23,455 bases of DNA from Leptolyngbya sp. SIO4C1 (GTDB taxonomy: Bacteria > Cyanobacteriota > Cyanobacteriia > Phormidesmidales > Phormidesmidaceae). Under the pieces are notes generated by a model. It searched no databases, was not told where the DNA came from, and was given only the letters and a program-made list of their open reading frames with translations. Below, in pieces: positions 1 through 7,926 of the stretch. The translations under genes and the position numbers were made by a program. Each line of letters starts with the position of its first letter. The stretch's first letter is position 1. The DNA lies in NCBI GenBank assembly GCA_010671975.1, contig JAAHIA010000021.1:1-23455 (forward strand), in the 5' to 3' direction.

Positions 1-1703
1 TTGAGCGAGAGGTGCAAGATGGCGAAAACCGCTGGTACCATCTACGTATTCGGCCCTATCGCACGGCCGATAATCAGATCGACGGCGCAGTGCTCACGCT
101 GGTAGATATCGACAACATTAAACGCACGCTGCGGCAGCTTGAGATATCACGCCTCTACGCAGAGAGCATTGTTGAAACCGTGCGCGAGCCGCTGGTGGTG
201 CTCAGGGCAGATCTGTCGATCAAAACGGCCAATCGCGCCTTTTATGAAGGTTTTCAGACATCTTCAGCTGAGACAGAAGGCACCAACCTATTTGAGCTGG
301 GCAACGGCCAGTGGGACATTCCCGAGCTGCGATCGCGTCTGGCAACCTTTCTATCTGACGGTGTGCAGCTTCAAGATGTTGAAATCAGCCACCACTTTGA
401 GCAAATCGGCAATAAAACGCTGCTGCTAAACGCGCGTGAGATTGAGCAAAGCATTGAAGAGCGGATGCTGCTGCTTTCAATTGAAGATATTACTGAGCGC
501 AAGCAGGCCGAAACCAGTCGAATTCAGCTAGTACAGGCGGAAGCGGCTCGATCAGAAGCTGAGTCTGCCAATGCCAGCAAGGATGAGTTTTTGTCTGTGC
601 TGTCTCACGAGCTGCGCACGCCGCTAAACGCCGTCTTGGGCTGGACGGGTATTTTGCTGCACCAGTCAACTACCAATCCTGTCCTGATTAACCGATCGCT
701 GCCGATTATCGAGCGCAATGCCAGAGCGCAGATTCGGCTGATTGACGATCTGCTAGACATCTCTCGCATTGTTCAAGGGCGGATGTCGCTGCAGCTGCGA
801 CCCGTCAACCTGACCCAGCTTTTAAATACGGTCGTTGAGTCTATTCAACCAGCGGCTGCGCAAAGAAGAATTCAGCTCAGGTGTACGCTCAATGAAGCAC
901 CGTCTGCCTTAAACCTCGACTATGATCGGATTCAGCAAGTGCTGTGGAATGCCCTGTCCAATGCGATTAAGTTCACACCTGAGAGCGGACAGGTGAGCAT
1001 CAACCTAGTCTACACCAACAGCCAGGCAGTGATTGAAATTACCGACACGGGCGAGGGCATTGATCCTGACTTTTTACCCCGCGTGTTTGATCGCTTTCGT
1101 CAGGCTAACAGCTCTAACACGCGCCAGTATGGTGGCCTCGGGCTGGGTTTAGCCATTGTGCAAAACTTTGTCGAAGCGCACAGAGGCACTGTGCAGATTC
1201 ACAGCCCGGGCTTAGGCCAAGGGACAACGCTCACCATCATGCTGCCACTAACCGATGAGCTACCACTCGCAGATGCGATCGCGCCAACTGAGATTACAAT
1301 CACGCCGTCCTCCGACAGCAATCTGCTAGACGAGCTTCGCATCCTGATTGTAGAAGACGATGCTGATAGCTTAGAAGTGCTGATGATTGCCCTAGAAATG
1401 CAGGGTGCCAGCGTGATTACAGCCATGTCGGTCGCGGAAGCCAGCGAATGGTTCACCACAACCGCTAGCTTCGATCTGCTCATCAGCGATATCAATCTGC
1501 CAGATAGAAATGGTTTCGAGCTAATTCGCTGGCTGCGATCACAGCCCTCTAACCAGAGCAGCAACGTTCCTGCCATTGCGCTTACGGGCTACGCCGCTCA
1601 AGACGATATGACTGATATTTTAGAAGCCGGATTTCAATATCATCTGACCAAGCCCTTCGATCTCGACGAGCTGGTTGATGCCATTATCGAGCTGGTGAGC
1701 TGA
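1..1703 (+). CDS. Hybrid sensor histidine kinase with response-regulator domain, 5' end cut off (CheB/CheR-PAS-kinase type)
   Basis: The reading frame is open from the left edge (full codons from base 3), so the true start lies outside the window; the GTG at 12 is internal. Residue numbers count from that GTG. Residues 1-165 are PAS sequence whose wording (RWYHLRIRPYRT, VLTLVDID, NGQWDIPELR, LLLNAR) matches the PAS segment that follows CheB and CheR domains in large chemotaxis-like fusions. A short coiled coil precedes a HisKA domain with phospho-accepting H199 (SHELRTPLN). The ATPase domain has the N box around NAIKFTPE (318-325) and glycine boxes DTGEGI and GGLGLGL. A C-terminal receiver follows, with the acidic pair at E448/D449, phospho-acceptor D493 (SDINLPDRNG) and K547 in TKPF. 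Such proteins autophosphorylate and pass phosphate to the attached receiver. The missing CheB/CheR part is inferred from family likeness. Confidence 0.9.
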   Translation, partial: EREVQDGENRWYHLRIRPYRTADNQIDGAVLTLVDIDNIKRTLRQLEISRLYAESIVETVREPLVVLRADLSIKTANRAFYEGFQTSSAETEGTNLFELGNGQWDIPELRSRLATFLSDGVQLQDVEISHHFEQIGNKTLLLNAREIEQSIEERMLLLSIEDITERKQAETSRIQLVQAEAARSEAESANASKDEFLSVLSHELRTPLNAVLGWTGILLHQSTTNPVLINRSLPIIERNARAQIRLIDDLLDISRIVQGRMSLQLRPVNLTQLLNTVVESIQPAAAQRRIQLRCTLNEAPSALNLDYDRIQQVLWNALSNAIKFTPESGQVSINLVYTNSQAVIEITDTGEGIDPDFLPRVFDRFRQANSSNTRQYGGLGLGLAIVQNFVEAHRGTVQIHSPGLGQGTTLTIMLPLTDELPLADAIAPTEITITPSSDSNLLDELRILIVEDDADSLEVLMIALEMQGASVITAMSVAEASEWFTTTASFDLLISDINLPDRNGFELIRWLRSQPSNQSSNVPAIALTGYAAQDDMTDILEAGFQYHLTKPFDLDELVDAIIELVS

Positions 1704-1725
1704 GCCCGCTAGCAGCTAGCTCAGC
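1699..1725. terminator. Inverted repeat between convergent genes
   Basis: GCTGAGC (1699-1705) pairs with GCTCAGC (1719-1725) around a 13-base loop. It spans the stop codon of the kinase and lies at the 3' end of the opposing gene, so it could act as a bidirectional terminator. No T tract follows on either strand, so the call is weak. Confidence 0.35.
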
Positions 1726-2141
1726 ACAGTCTTGAACATGTCAGCTGCCGAGCGATCGGCCGTGAGCGACTGCCAGCCAATCGTTTGAAGAAACTCGTCG
1801 GCGTCGAGCGCCTCAACCACATCAACGCCCCAGTCACCGGGCTGCAGGCCGCCTGAGCCAGCAGCCGGCGTTGTCTTGCGCCCGCCTAGCGCCAAGATTG
1901 TATAGGGTCGCGATCGCTGCTGGCTGCGATAGTCGCGCAGCGTTTTGGCCAGCGCCTCACCCACCTGAGCTGGGTCTGCCTCCGCTAGCACCTCACAGCG
2001 CCAGTGCGGATGCGATAGCGATCGCACCGTCCAATCTGGCTGCCCTTTGGCAAACACCTCACAAAACTCGGCTGCCGACAGCGGCGGGGCCACTGATTCA
2101 GCAATGCTGTAGTTGTGCGAAAGCAAAAATCGAGTTGCCAT
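1716..2141 (-). CDS. Hypothetical protein, 141 residues
   Basis: I do not recognise a family. The ORF reads MATRFLLSHNYSIAE at its start, contains a central tract rich in Arg/Gln (YRSQQRSRPYTILALGG), and ends in a segment with alternating acidic and hydrophobic residues (VDVVEALDADEFLQTIGW). It has no membrane segment, signal peptide or cysteine cluster; it looks like a small soluble alpha/beta protein. It lies 64 bases downstream of the HAD phosphatase on the same strand and may be co-transcribed with it. No strong ribosome-binding site is visible before the ATG. Support for coding comes from its length, from codon use resembling the neighbouring genes, and from neat placement between two convergent genes. 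A spurious ORF cannot be fully excluded. Confidence 0.6.
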   Translation of the reverse strand: MATRFLLSHNYSIAESVAPPLSAAEFCEVFAKGQPDWTVRSLSHPHWRCEVLAEADPAQVGEALAKTLRDYRSQQRSRPYTILALGGRKTTPAAGSGGLQPGDWGVDVVEALDADEFLQTIGWQSLTADRSAADMFKTVLS

Positions 2142-2205
2142 ACGCCTATGTTTGAATGTCCGCTTCTACAGTACCGCCAGCCGGTCCCTGAGCAAACGCC
2201 AAAGC

Positions 2206-2889
2206 TCAAGCGGCTGAAGCCATCGGCGCTAGCGGAGAGCGCTCGTACTGCTCAAGCAGATCAGCAATATCTTGATAAACCGCAACGCAGCCGGCCTCAG
2301 TCAGCCGCTCAGCTGCAAAATCACCGCTGAGTAAGCCCACCGTGCGCAGCCCAATCTTGCTGGCGGCTTTCGCATCGTAGGGGCTGTCGCCGACCACCAT
2401 CACCTCGCTCGCAGCGAATTTCTCCTCGAACTGCTCCAGCGCCACCTCAAACACGTCGGGTGCGGGCTTGGCCTGCTCCACATCGCCGGCGCTAGTCACG
2501 CCCTCTACCAGATCACCAACCTTCAGCATCTCTTGGTAGTGCTGCGCTAGCTCAGGCTCAGCCGAGGTCGCTAGCACAATCGCCATGCCATCCTGACGCA
2601 GCCGCTCAAACAGCGATCGCACTTTAGGAAACGGCTTGACCTTATCCACATAGCTGTTATGAAAGTGACGCTCGCGATAGTTGCTGATTTCGTCCCGCTG
2701 CTCAGCCGTCACCGCTGCCGGTAAGACTTCCTGCAAAATTAGGTCGCCGCCCTTACCAATCTTTTGCTTCATCTCCTCGAAGCCAATCTCATAGCCAAAG
2801 TGAGAGAGCGCCTCGACCCAGGCTTGAGCATGGAAGTCAACCGAGTCGACGAGCGTACCGTCAATATCGAAAATTACTGCTTGCGGCAT
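2206..2889 (-). CDS. HAD-superfamily phosphatase (phosphoglycolate phosphatase/beta-phosphoglucomutase-like)
   Basis: This is a 227-residue haloacid-dehalogenase hydrolase. Motif I is FDIDGTLVDS with nucleophile D8 and acid/base D10. A helical cap of roughly residues 16-80 follows. Motif II is T108-S109 (VLATSAEP), motif III is K141 in QAKPAPDVF, and motif IV is GDSPYDAKAA with D168 and D172 for magnesium. The family dephosphorylates small phosphorylated metabolites such as phosphoglycolate or sugar phosphates; the substrate cannot be read from the sequence. I chose the ATG at 2889 because it places the first beta strand and motif I where the family has them. A TTG at 2934 would add 15 residues without homology. 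The gene is divergent from the EACC1/caspase unit, with about 180 bases between them. Confidence 0.9.
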   Translation of the reverse strand: MPQAVIFDIDGTLVDSVDFHAQAWVEALSHFGYEIGFEEMKQKIGKGGDLILQEVLPAAVTAEQRDEISNYRERHFHNSYVDKVKPFPKVRSLFERLRQDGMAIVLATSAEPELAQHYQEMLKVGDLVEGVTSAGDVEQAKPAPDVFEVALEQFEEKFAASEVMVVGDSPYDAKAASKIGLRTVGLLSGDFAAERLTEAGCVAVYQDIADLLEQYERSPLAPMASAA

Positions 2890-2937
2890 AAGCGCTGAAA
2901 AGTAAACTTTCTTTAAGTAAACGGGGTTAGCCAACGG

Positions 2938-3006
2938 CTGTCATATCTCTATGGACGGAAGCTACGGTTAGATCATTCCCGGGCCGATATTTACTCGATA
3001 TGACAG
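2938..3006. promoter_or_regulatory. 10-base inverted repeat in the divergent HAD/EACC1 intergenic region
   Basis: CTGTCATATC (2938-2947) and GATATGACAG (2997-3006) are exact reverse complements, 49 bases apart, centre to centre about 59 bases. The right arm ends 11 bases before the -35-like element of the EACC1 promoter. The arrangement fits two half-sites or two operators for a regulator of one or both divergent genes. No binding protein can be named. Confidence 0.45.
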
Positions 3007-3017
3007 CAGCAATAAGC

Positions 3018-3046
3018 TTGGCTCAAACCTTAGCCTTAGCTACAAT
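3018..3046 (+). promoter_or_regulatory. Sigma70-type promoter for the EACC1-caspase unit
   Basis: TTGGCT (3018-3023) is followed after exactly 17 bases by TACAAT (3041-3046). Transcription would start near 3053, leaving a leader of fewer than 20 bases before the ATG at 3070. A hairpin-forming sequence lies directly at the start site: GGGC-A-CAG (3047-3054) pairs with CTG-A-GCCC (3062-3069) with one A/A mismatch. Confidence 0.55.
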
Positions 3047-3069
3047 GGGCACAGTTTTTGTCTGAGCCC

Positions 3070-3459
3070 ATGATGACAAGCTTGGTCAAATTTCACCTCT
3101 CGATTCAGGATGAGCAAGCCAGCGATGTTGAACTGCAGAAAGCGCTATATGCTGTCGCCGCCGAGTTAGAAAAACAGTCTGCGCAAGTGGCCTCTGTACC
3201 CTCACCAACACTGTCCTCAGACTTCGTTGCGATGGGAGGAGATATTGTTAGCCTGCTCAATGTAGAAATCAATCCTGACACGCTCAAAGCGTTTGGTCGG
3301 TGGCTGTACGAGCGCCTACTGGGAACAAGCACTAAAGTCAAGTTTGAGTACGAAGGCATCGTATTTGAGTTTGAAGGCAGAAGCAATCGCGATCGCCAGT
3401 CGGCCATGCAGGATTTTGAGCAATTCATCGCCAAGATTGAGGCAGCCAAGCGGTCTTAA
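3070..3459 (+). CDS. EACC1-like small protein (effector-associated constant component), partner of the caspase
   Basis: The protein is 129 residues from the ATG at 3070; a second ATG follows at once at 3073, and a TTG at 3058 is less likely as it sits at the promoter's start-site hairpin. It begins with a beta strand (SLVKFHLSI), continues with a helix bearing acidic residues, then a Gly-rich turn (FVAMGGDIVSLLN), a helix with WLYERLL, and two C-terminal strands (TKVKFEYEGIVFEFEG) ending in a helix. This order and its place immediately before a caspase match EACC1, the small component repeatedly found beside caspase and other effectors in the conflict systems described by Aravind and colleagues. 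Its molecular role is not established. The caspase gene starts one base after the stop codon, so the two are almost certainly translationally coupled. Confidence 0.7.
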   Translation: MMTSLVKFHLSIQDEQASDVELQKALYAVAAELEKQSAQVASVPSPTLSSDFVAMGGDIVSLLNVEINPDTLKAFGRWLYERLLGTSTKVKFEYEGIVFEFEGRSNRDRQSAMQDFEQFIAKIEAAKRS

Positions 3460-3460
3460 C

Positions 3461-5011
3461 ATGGGCAAACGACTCGCTTTACTGATTGGCACGAGCGAAT
3501 ATGGCAGCGGCTTTGAGGCCCTGCCAGGCAGCCTCAAAGATCTGCAGGCGATGAAGGACGTGCTAGAAGATCCTGACTGCGGTGCGTTCGATGTGGTCGA
3601 GTGCTGGGAAAATCGCGATCGCAACTTTTTAGCCACCCGCATTGAAGACTTCTTTCGCGATCGCACGGCCGAAGATATTTTACTGTTTTACTTCTCAGGG
3701 CATGGCGATTTGGGCAGCGGCGGATTTTTGCATCAGCAGCTGCACCTTTGCGTGTCTAGCACCTATAAAAAGCAAGGCCAGCTGGTCGAATCGAGCGCGC
3801 TATCTACAAGCTTCCTCAAGCGTCAGCTAGACTTAAGCCGGGCTCAGAAAGTTGTGATTTTAGACTGCTGCTACAGCGGTGCCATCGCCGACCTGATTCA
3901 AAAAGGCGAGGCGGACGTTAGCTTTGCCAGCCTGAGAGCGCAGGGGCAAATTATTCTGGCCTCTTCTAGTGCCGTACAGCCTTCGCTACAAGAGAAACAT
4001 GGGCTCTCCCTCTACACCCAATACCTGATTGAAGGGATGCGGGGGGCCGCCTATCCAGGCCAGGGCGATTGGATCTTGGCCCAAGATTTGCATGCCTACG
4101 CAGAGCGCCGGTTCGAGATTGAAAAAAAGGGATCGTCCTCTCCCGTCATTCTGACCGAAGACACCGCGTTTAATTTACCCATTGTCAAAGCGCCCAGGCC
4201 AAAGCCAGAGCTAGACTACCGCAACACGTGCGATCGCATCTTTCAAGAATTAGACAGGGCGCTAGGGCTAAACTTCAACGGCGTGATTGAAACCAAAGTA
4301 GACAGAGGCCGACTAGATACCCGCCGAGAGAACCTGGGGCTTTCTTTAGAAGAAGCTCAGAAGATAGAAGAGCAGGTAAGAAAGCCCTACATAAAGCGAG
4401 CTGAGCAGCGCCAGAAATACGCGCGCTATTTCAAAGAAGCCGCTCAAGATGGCTACATCCCCGAAGGCCGTACTCGCCAAGGGCTGATGGAAATTCGCCA
4501 AAACCTATCGCTAGGAGAAAGCGACGCGGCTCAAATTGAGCAGGCTTTAGTGCAAGAACTCAGTCTGAAGCCAAGATCGGCTGTGCCATCTGAAAAAGCG
4601 GGGACTGACGAGCGCTATCGCCGCCTGGCTTGGGTGGGGGGAGCCTTAGCAGCTGTAGGACTGCTCATTGGTGGAGGCGTGGCCGTTCGCTGCGGTTTTT
4701 CACTCAGCTGTTCTCCTGCTGAAGATCGGCCTCAGCCCGATCCGCTGCCAGCCGCTCAAGCGTTAATTAGCGCCGGAGACTCAAGATTCTATGGCAGTAC
4801 AGAACTTGCAGATCCCTATGAAACGCTAAAGCAGCAGGGCATAGACGCATTTTCTGCCGAAAACTATAGTGACGCGGAAGATGCTTTCGAGGCCATTCGC
4901 AACCAGGCAATCGAAAATCGGCAGAGATTCGCTTCAGCTACGCCAGAATATCAGGCAGCGGGCAATGCGCTCAAAGATCCGGAAATTTTGATTTACCTCA
5001 ACAACGCCTGA
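3461..5011 (+). CDS. Caspase-like protease (peptidase C14) with membrane segment, ending at an in-frame TGA
   Basis: The start is the ATG at 3461 (MGKRLALLIGTSEYG), one base after the EACC1 stop. As written the product is 516 residues. Residues 1-240 form a caspase domain with catalytic H81 (YFSGHGD) and C137 (ILDCCYSG), so the protease should be active. Residues 250-370 are two similar charged helical repeats of the type GLSLEEAQKIEE. A single hydrophobic segment (about 390-409, GGALAAVGLLIGGGVAV) follows. Residues 430-516 form a helical region (YSDAEDAFEAI) ending in LIYLNNA. The frame after the TGA at 5009-5011 stays open for 382 more codons and encodes a ligand-binding domain, so the ancestral protein was probably about 899 residues. 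The cytosolic caspase would then be controlled by a domain outside the membrane. If the TGA is real, the membrane-bound caspase is made without its sensor. Confidence 0.9.
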   Translation: MGKRLALLIGTSEYGSGFEALPGSLKDLQAMKDVLEDPDCGAFDVVECWENRDRNFLATRIEDFFRDRTAEDILLFYFSGHGDLGSGGFLHQQLHLCVSSTYKKQGQLVESSALSTSFLKRQLDLSRAQKVVILDCCYSGAIADLIQKGEADVSFASLRAQGQIILASSSAVQPSLQEKHGLSLYTQYLIEGMRGAAYPGQGDWILAQDLHAYAERRFEIEKKGSSSPVILTEDTAFNLPIVKAPRPKPELDYRNTCDRIFQELDRALGLNFNGVIETKVDRGRLDTRRENLGLSLEEAQKIEEQVRKPYIKRAEQRQKYARYFKEAAQDGYIPEGRTRQGLMEIRQNLSLGESDAAQIEQALVQELSLKPRSAVPSEKAGTDERYRRLAWVGGALAAVGLLIGGGVAVRCGFSLSCSPAEDRPQPDPLPAAQALISAGDSRFYGSTELADPYETLKQQGIDAFSAENYSDAEDAFEAIRNQAIENRQRFASATPEYQAAGNALKDPEILIYLNNA

Positions 5012-6160
5012 GTTCGGCTACGACAGGCAGCGGGTGAACCTGTTCACACTGTTGCAGTAGCTGCTCCCATCACAAATGCAGCCGGGAGTAGGTTTCCTCA
5101 GGGTCGCCAAATTTTGTTTGGTGCCGCGCTGGCTCAAAATCGCGCCGTCAATGCTGAAGACCCTAGTGAAAGAACTAACTTAGAGATTGTCATTGTCAAC
5201 GATCTCAACAATCAGTCAACAGCCGCAGAAGTGGCAACAGCGCTGACTAAATTACAAGTAGGCGATCAGCGATCGGTTCGAGCAGTCATCGGGCACTACA
5301 CTAGCCCCATTACCTGCAAAGTTTTACCAATTTACAGCGAAGTGGGAATAGTCGTTATGTCATCAACGAGCACTTTAACAGACCTACGCCAGAAGTGTAA
5401 CGACTCGAATCAAATCTTTTTTAGAACCACGTCATCGGCGGAAATCGAAGCCAAAGTTTGGACCGCCTATCTGCAGAATAGAAGCAATCTAGATAGCCCC
5501 AAGATCGCGCTATTTTATACCAAAGGTGAAGACTACAGCGAAAACCTTAGAGAACAGTTTGAAGACCAGCTGTCCAGAGGAACTGTCTCTAAATTTGATT
5601 TGTCAAATCAAAATTTTGATGCTGAGCAAGCGTTAGAAAATGCTGAGAGTGCAGATATTTTAGCCGTCTTCCCAGATGGCGGAACCGATAGCTCAGTTGC
5701 TTTCAACCGAGCCATTGAAGTCATCAAAGGCAGCAATGGAGAGAAACTGATTCTAGGCTCTAACCCGCTCTACGGCGAAAGCGTCATTCAAGCCAGCGGC
5801 GGCGGCCAAACTTTGCATAACAAACTGCTCATTGCCGTAGACTGGGATTCAGACTGCGGTGCAAGCCCAGACTTCAACACCTATGCCCAGGAGATCTGGC
5901 TGGGGCCTGCAAACCGCTTAGTCGCCCTGTCTTATGAGGCCGTTCAAGTATTAGCAGCGCCGCTCAAAAGCACTCAAACCTGGCAGGCGCTAAGAAATCG
6001 ACTCAAAAACATCGAAGTCAATAGCGATGTCTTTAGCCAGAAAAGAATCAGCTTCGAGCAGGATGGCGATCGCAACAGCATTACGAATCGCATCATCGTG
6101 ACCCCTCGACAAACGGGGCCAGGGTTCGTTCCCATCGACGGTCAGTTTTGTCAGTCGTAG
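5012..6160 (+). pseudogene. ABC-type (type 1 periplasmic-binding-like) ligand-binding half of the caspase protein, cut off by TGA
   Basis: This frame is the same as that of the caspase; only the TGA at 5009-5011 separates them. Translation after the TGA gives VRLRQAAGEPVHTVAVAAPI, which reads as the start of a branched-chain-amino-acid-binding-like fold: first strand (TVAVAAPIT), a Gln-rich helix (GRQILFGAALAQNRAVN), NLEIVIVNDLNNQ, VRAVIGHYTSP, VVMSSTST, a hinge and second lobe (KIALFYTKGEDYSENLREQF, DILAVFPDGG, EKLILGSNPLY), and the end FEQDGDRNS. The domain is full length, about 350 residues. Between the TGA and 5114 no ATG, GTG or TTG lies in frame. The first usable codon is the TTG at 5114, which would remove the first beta strand, and no ribosome-binding site is visible. 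Independent translation of a folded domain is therefore unlikely. Confidence 0.75.
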
Positions 6161-6200
6161 CAGCCTAGCGCCGGGCTGATTAAGCGATCGCAGCTGAGTT

Positions 6201-6220
6201 AGGGCTTGCGCACAAGCCCT
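6201..6220 (+). terminator. Hairpin downstream of the caspase unit
   Basis: AGGGCTTG (6201-6208) pairs with CAAGCCCT (6213-6220) around the loop CGCA. It lies 41 bases after the TAG that closes the ligand-binding half. There is no T tract, so it may be a weak terminator or part of a dispersed repeat. Confidence 0.4.
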
Positions 6221-6299
6221 CCACTACGCCAGCTGTAGCATAGAGACTCCCTCCTGCTTTGGGTACGCTCCTTGCTGACTCACCCACCGACGAATATAT

Positions 6300-6620
6300 C
6301 TAGGCAGCTTTCAACGCTCGCCTCGAAATGCTACTGAGCCAGGAGCCTGATTTGGCTCGCCATACTACTGATAGACAGTAGGCTGAGCTTGGCGAAGCCA
6401 CTACACCCTCCACCAGCTTGTGAGCATAGTCGTCGCGCCAGTTGGTGCTGACGACCTCTACCACCAGCGGCACCGTTCTTCCAAACTGCACGGTCGAGGC
6501 GCTGGCCCAAAACGGCTCCTGCGCGAGCTGAGTTTTGTCTAGCACTGCCACATCAGGGCGATAGCCCGAGTCGGGCAGCTGCGGCTTCAGCGGCTCTATG
6601 CTACATCCACAGTGTAGCGA
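6300..6620 (-). pseudogene. Uma2-family nuclease remnant
   Basis: Read on the minus strand, the frame contains IEPLKPQLPDSGYRPDVAVL at about 6550-6600 and then PLVVEVVSTNWRDDYAHKLVE. These match the core of Uma2 (DUF820) proteins, PD-(D/E)XK nucleases common in cyanobacteria: the PD of RPDVAV, the E of VVEVVS, and the K of HKL. After KLVE the expected YEALGI..EYWIVDY segment is missing and is replaced by unrelated sequence (GVVASPSSAYCLSVV) up to a TAG. The usual N-terminal 80 or so residues are also absent because the region runs straight into the end of gdhA. The longest start-bounded piece begins with GTG at 6551, in the middle of the domain. It is a relic with no expected activity. Confidence 0.7.
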
Positions 6621-6621
6621 C

Positions 6622-7905
6622 TCAGCCGACGTAATAATCGCGTGTGCCTCTGGCGTTGAGGGCTTCGCTCAGCCGGTCGAGGGCGTGGATATAGGCGGCG
6701 GTGCGCAGCGGTACGCCTCGCTCCTGGGCGATCGCCCAGATTTTTTCGGCCTCGGCAACAATTTGGGTCTGTAATCGCTGGTGAATTTCATCGAGGCTCC
6801 AGTAGAGGCCGCTGCGGTTTTGCACCCATTCAAAGTAGCTGACGGTGACGCCGCCGGCGTTGACTAAGATGTCAGGGAAGACGTAGATATCTTGGTTTTC
6901 TAGAATCAGGTCGGCGTCGGCGGTGATGGGGCCGTTGGCCACTTCAAAGATGTAGCGGGCTCGCACGTCGCTGGCGTTCTCAGCCGTGATCTGGTTTTCT
7001 AGCGCTGCTGGAATCAAAATATCCACATCGAGGGCCAGCAGCTCTGCGTTGGTAATCTTGTCGTGCTCGACTAGGTCGCAGACGCTGTCGCGACAGTAGA
7101 CGGCCTGCACGCAGCGGGTAGTGTCCTTAAAGTGCTGCACGCTGGGGATATCGAGCCCCTGTGGGGCATAGACGCCGCCCTGCGAGTCGCTGACGGCGAC
7201 AATTTTGTAGCCGGCGTCAAACAGCAATCGGGCAACGGCGCTGCCGGCATTGCCAAACCCCTGCACTGCTACCGTGGTGTTTTGCGGGGGCTGGTCAAAG
7301 CGGCGCATCATCGCCTGCAGCACATAGAATGCGCCAGTGCCGGTGGCGGTCTCGCGCCCCAAGCTGCCGCCCATGCCAATCGGCTTGCCGGTGATCACGG
7401 CTGGCGAGCGCTGCCGGTTGATGATGCTGTACTGGTCCATCATCCAGCCCATAATCATTGGGTTGGTATAGACGTCAGGCGCAGGAATATCTTTGTCGGG
7501 GCCGATGAAGTTTGCGATCGCATCGATATAGCCTCGGCTCAGCCGCTCTAGCTCAAACTTAGACAGCTCTTTCGGGTTGAGCGTGATGCCGCCTTTCGCG
7601 CCGCCAAAGGGTAGGTTCAGCGCCGCGCATTTAAACGTCATCCAAAAGGCCAGCGACTGCACTTCGTCCATATTGACGTTGGGGTGATAGCGAATGCCGC
7701 CCTTGGTCGGCCCGCGCGTGTCGTCGTAATGCACCCGATAGCCTTCAAACACCCTGAGCGAGCCGTTGTCCATCCGCACCGGAATCGAGACTTTTAGGCT
7801 CGTTTTAGGAAACTTGAGCCGTTCGCTGGCGTCGTCCGAAATGTTGACATACTTCAGCGCTCGCTCCAAACGCCGATTGGCATCGGTCAGAAGAGGCGTA
7901 CTCAT
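6622..7905 (-). CDS. gdhA: Glutamate dehydrogenase (Glu/Leu/Phe/Val dehydrogenase family)
   Basis: This 427-residue protein has the full hexameric-GDH layout. It catalyses reversible reductive amination of 2-oxoglutarate with ammonium in the cytosol. The N-terminal dimerisation domain contains GPTKGGIRYHP (65-75), the substrate-binding stretch PFGGAKGGI with catalytic K104, and PAPDVYTNP with catalytic D144. The Rossmann domain has GFGNAGS (216-222) and AVSDSQGG (237-244). Whether it prefers NAD or NADP cannot be settled by eye. It begins at the ATG at 7905. A perfect GTA-N8-TAC sequence sits eight bases upstream of that ATG, where a bound NtcA would block rather than activate expression. The gene diverges from the iron-sulfur protein gene across 180 bases. 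Confidence 0.96.
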   Translation of the reverse strand: MSTPLLTDANRRLERALKYVNISDDASERLKFPKTSLKVSIPVRMDNGSLRVFEGYRVHYDDTRGPTKGGIRYHPNVNMDEVQSLAFWMTFKCAALNLPFGGAKGGITLNPKELSKFELERLSRGYIDAIANFIGPDKDIPAPDVYTNPMIMGWMMDQYSIINRQRSPAVITGKPIGMGGSLGRETATGTGAFYVLQAMMRRFDQPPQNTTVAVQGFGNAGSAVARLLFDAGYKIVAVSDSQGGVYAPQGLDIPSVQHFKDTTRCVQAVYCRDSVCDLVEHDKITNAELLALDVDILIPAALENQITAENASDVRARYIFEVANGPITADADLILENQDIYVFPDILVNAGGVTVSYFEWVQNRSGLYWSLDEIHQRLQTQIVAEAEKIWAIAQERGVPLRTAAYIHALDRLSEALNARGTRDYYVG

Positions 7906-7912
7906 AAAATTG

Positions 7913-7926
7913 GTATCTTTCGATAC
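7913..7926. promoter_or_regulatory. NtcA-type box (GTA-N8-TAC) immediately upstream of gdhA
   Basis: GTATCTTTCGATAC fits the NtcA consensus GTA-N8-TAC exactly. It lies seven bases from the gdhA ATG and 159 bases from the glcF ATG. No TAN3T element is found 22 bases downstream on the plus strand, so a classical activated promoter for glcF is not evident. The consensus is short enough to occur several times by chance in a window of this size. Confidence 0.4.

Noticed and set aside
5009..5011. The TGA as a selenocysteine codon or a frameshift site
   Set aside because: Both halves are in exactly the same frame, so no frameshift is needed. The only downstream stem is short, cyanobacteria are not generally known to use selenocysteine, and the site is a linker rather than a catalytic position.
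6161..6300. A complete mobile element between the caspase locus and the Uma2 remnant
   Set aside because: There is no transposase frame and no convincing terminal inverted repeat; only one short hairpin and an 8-base direct repeat are seen.
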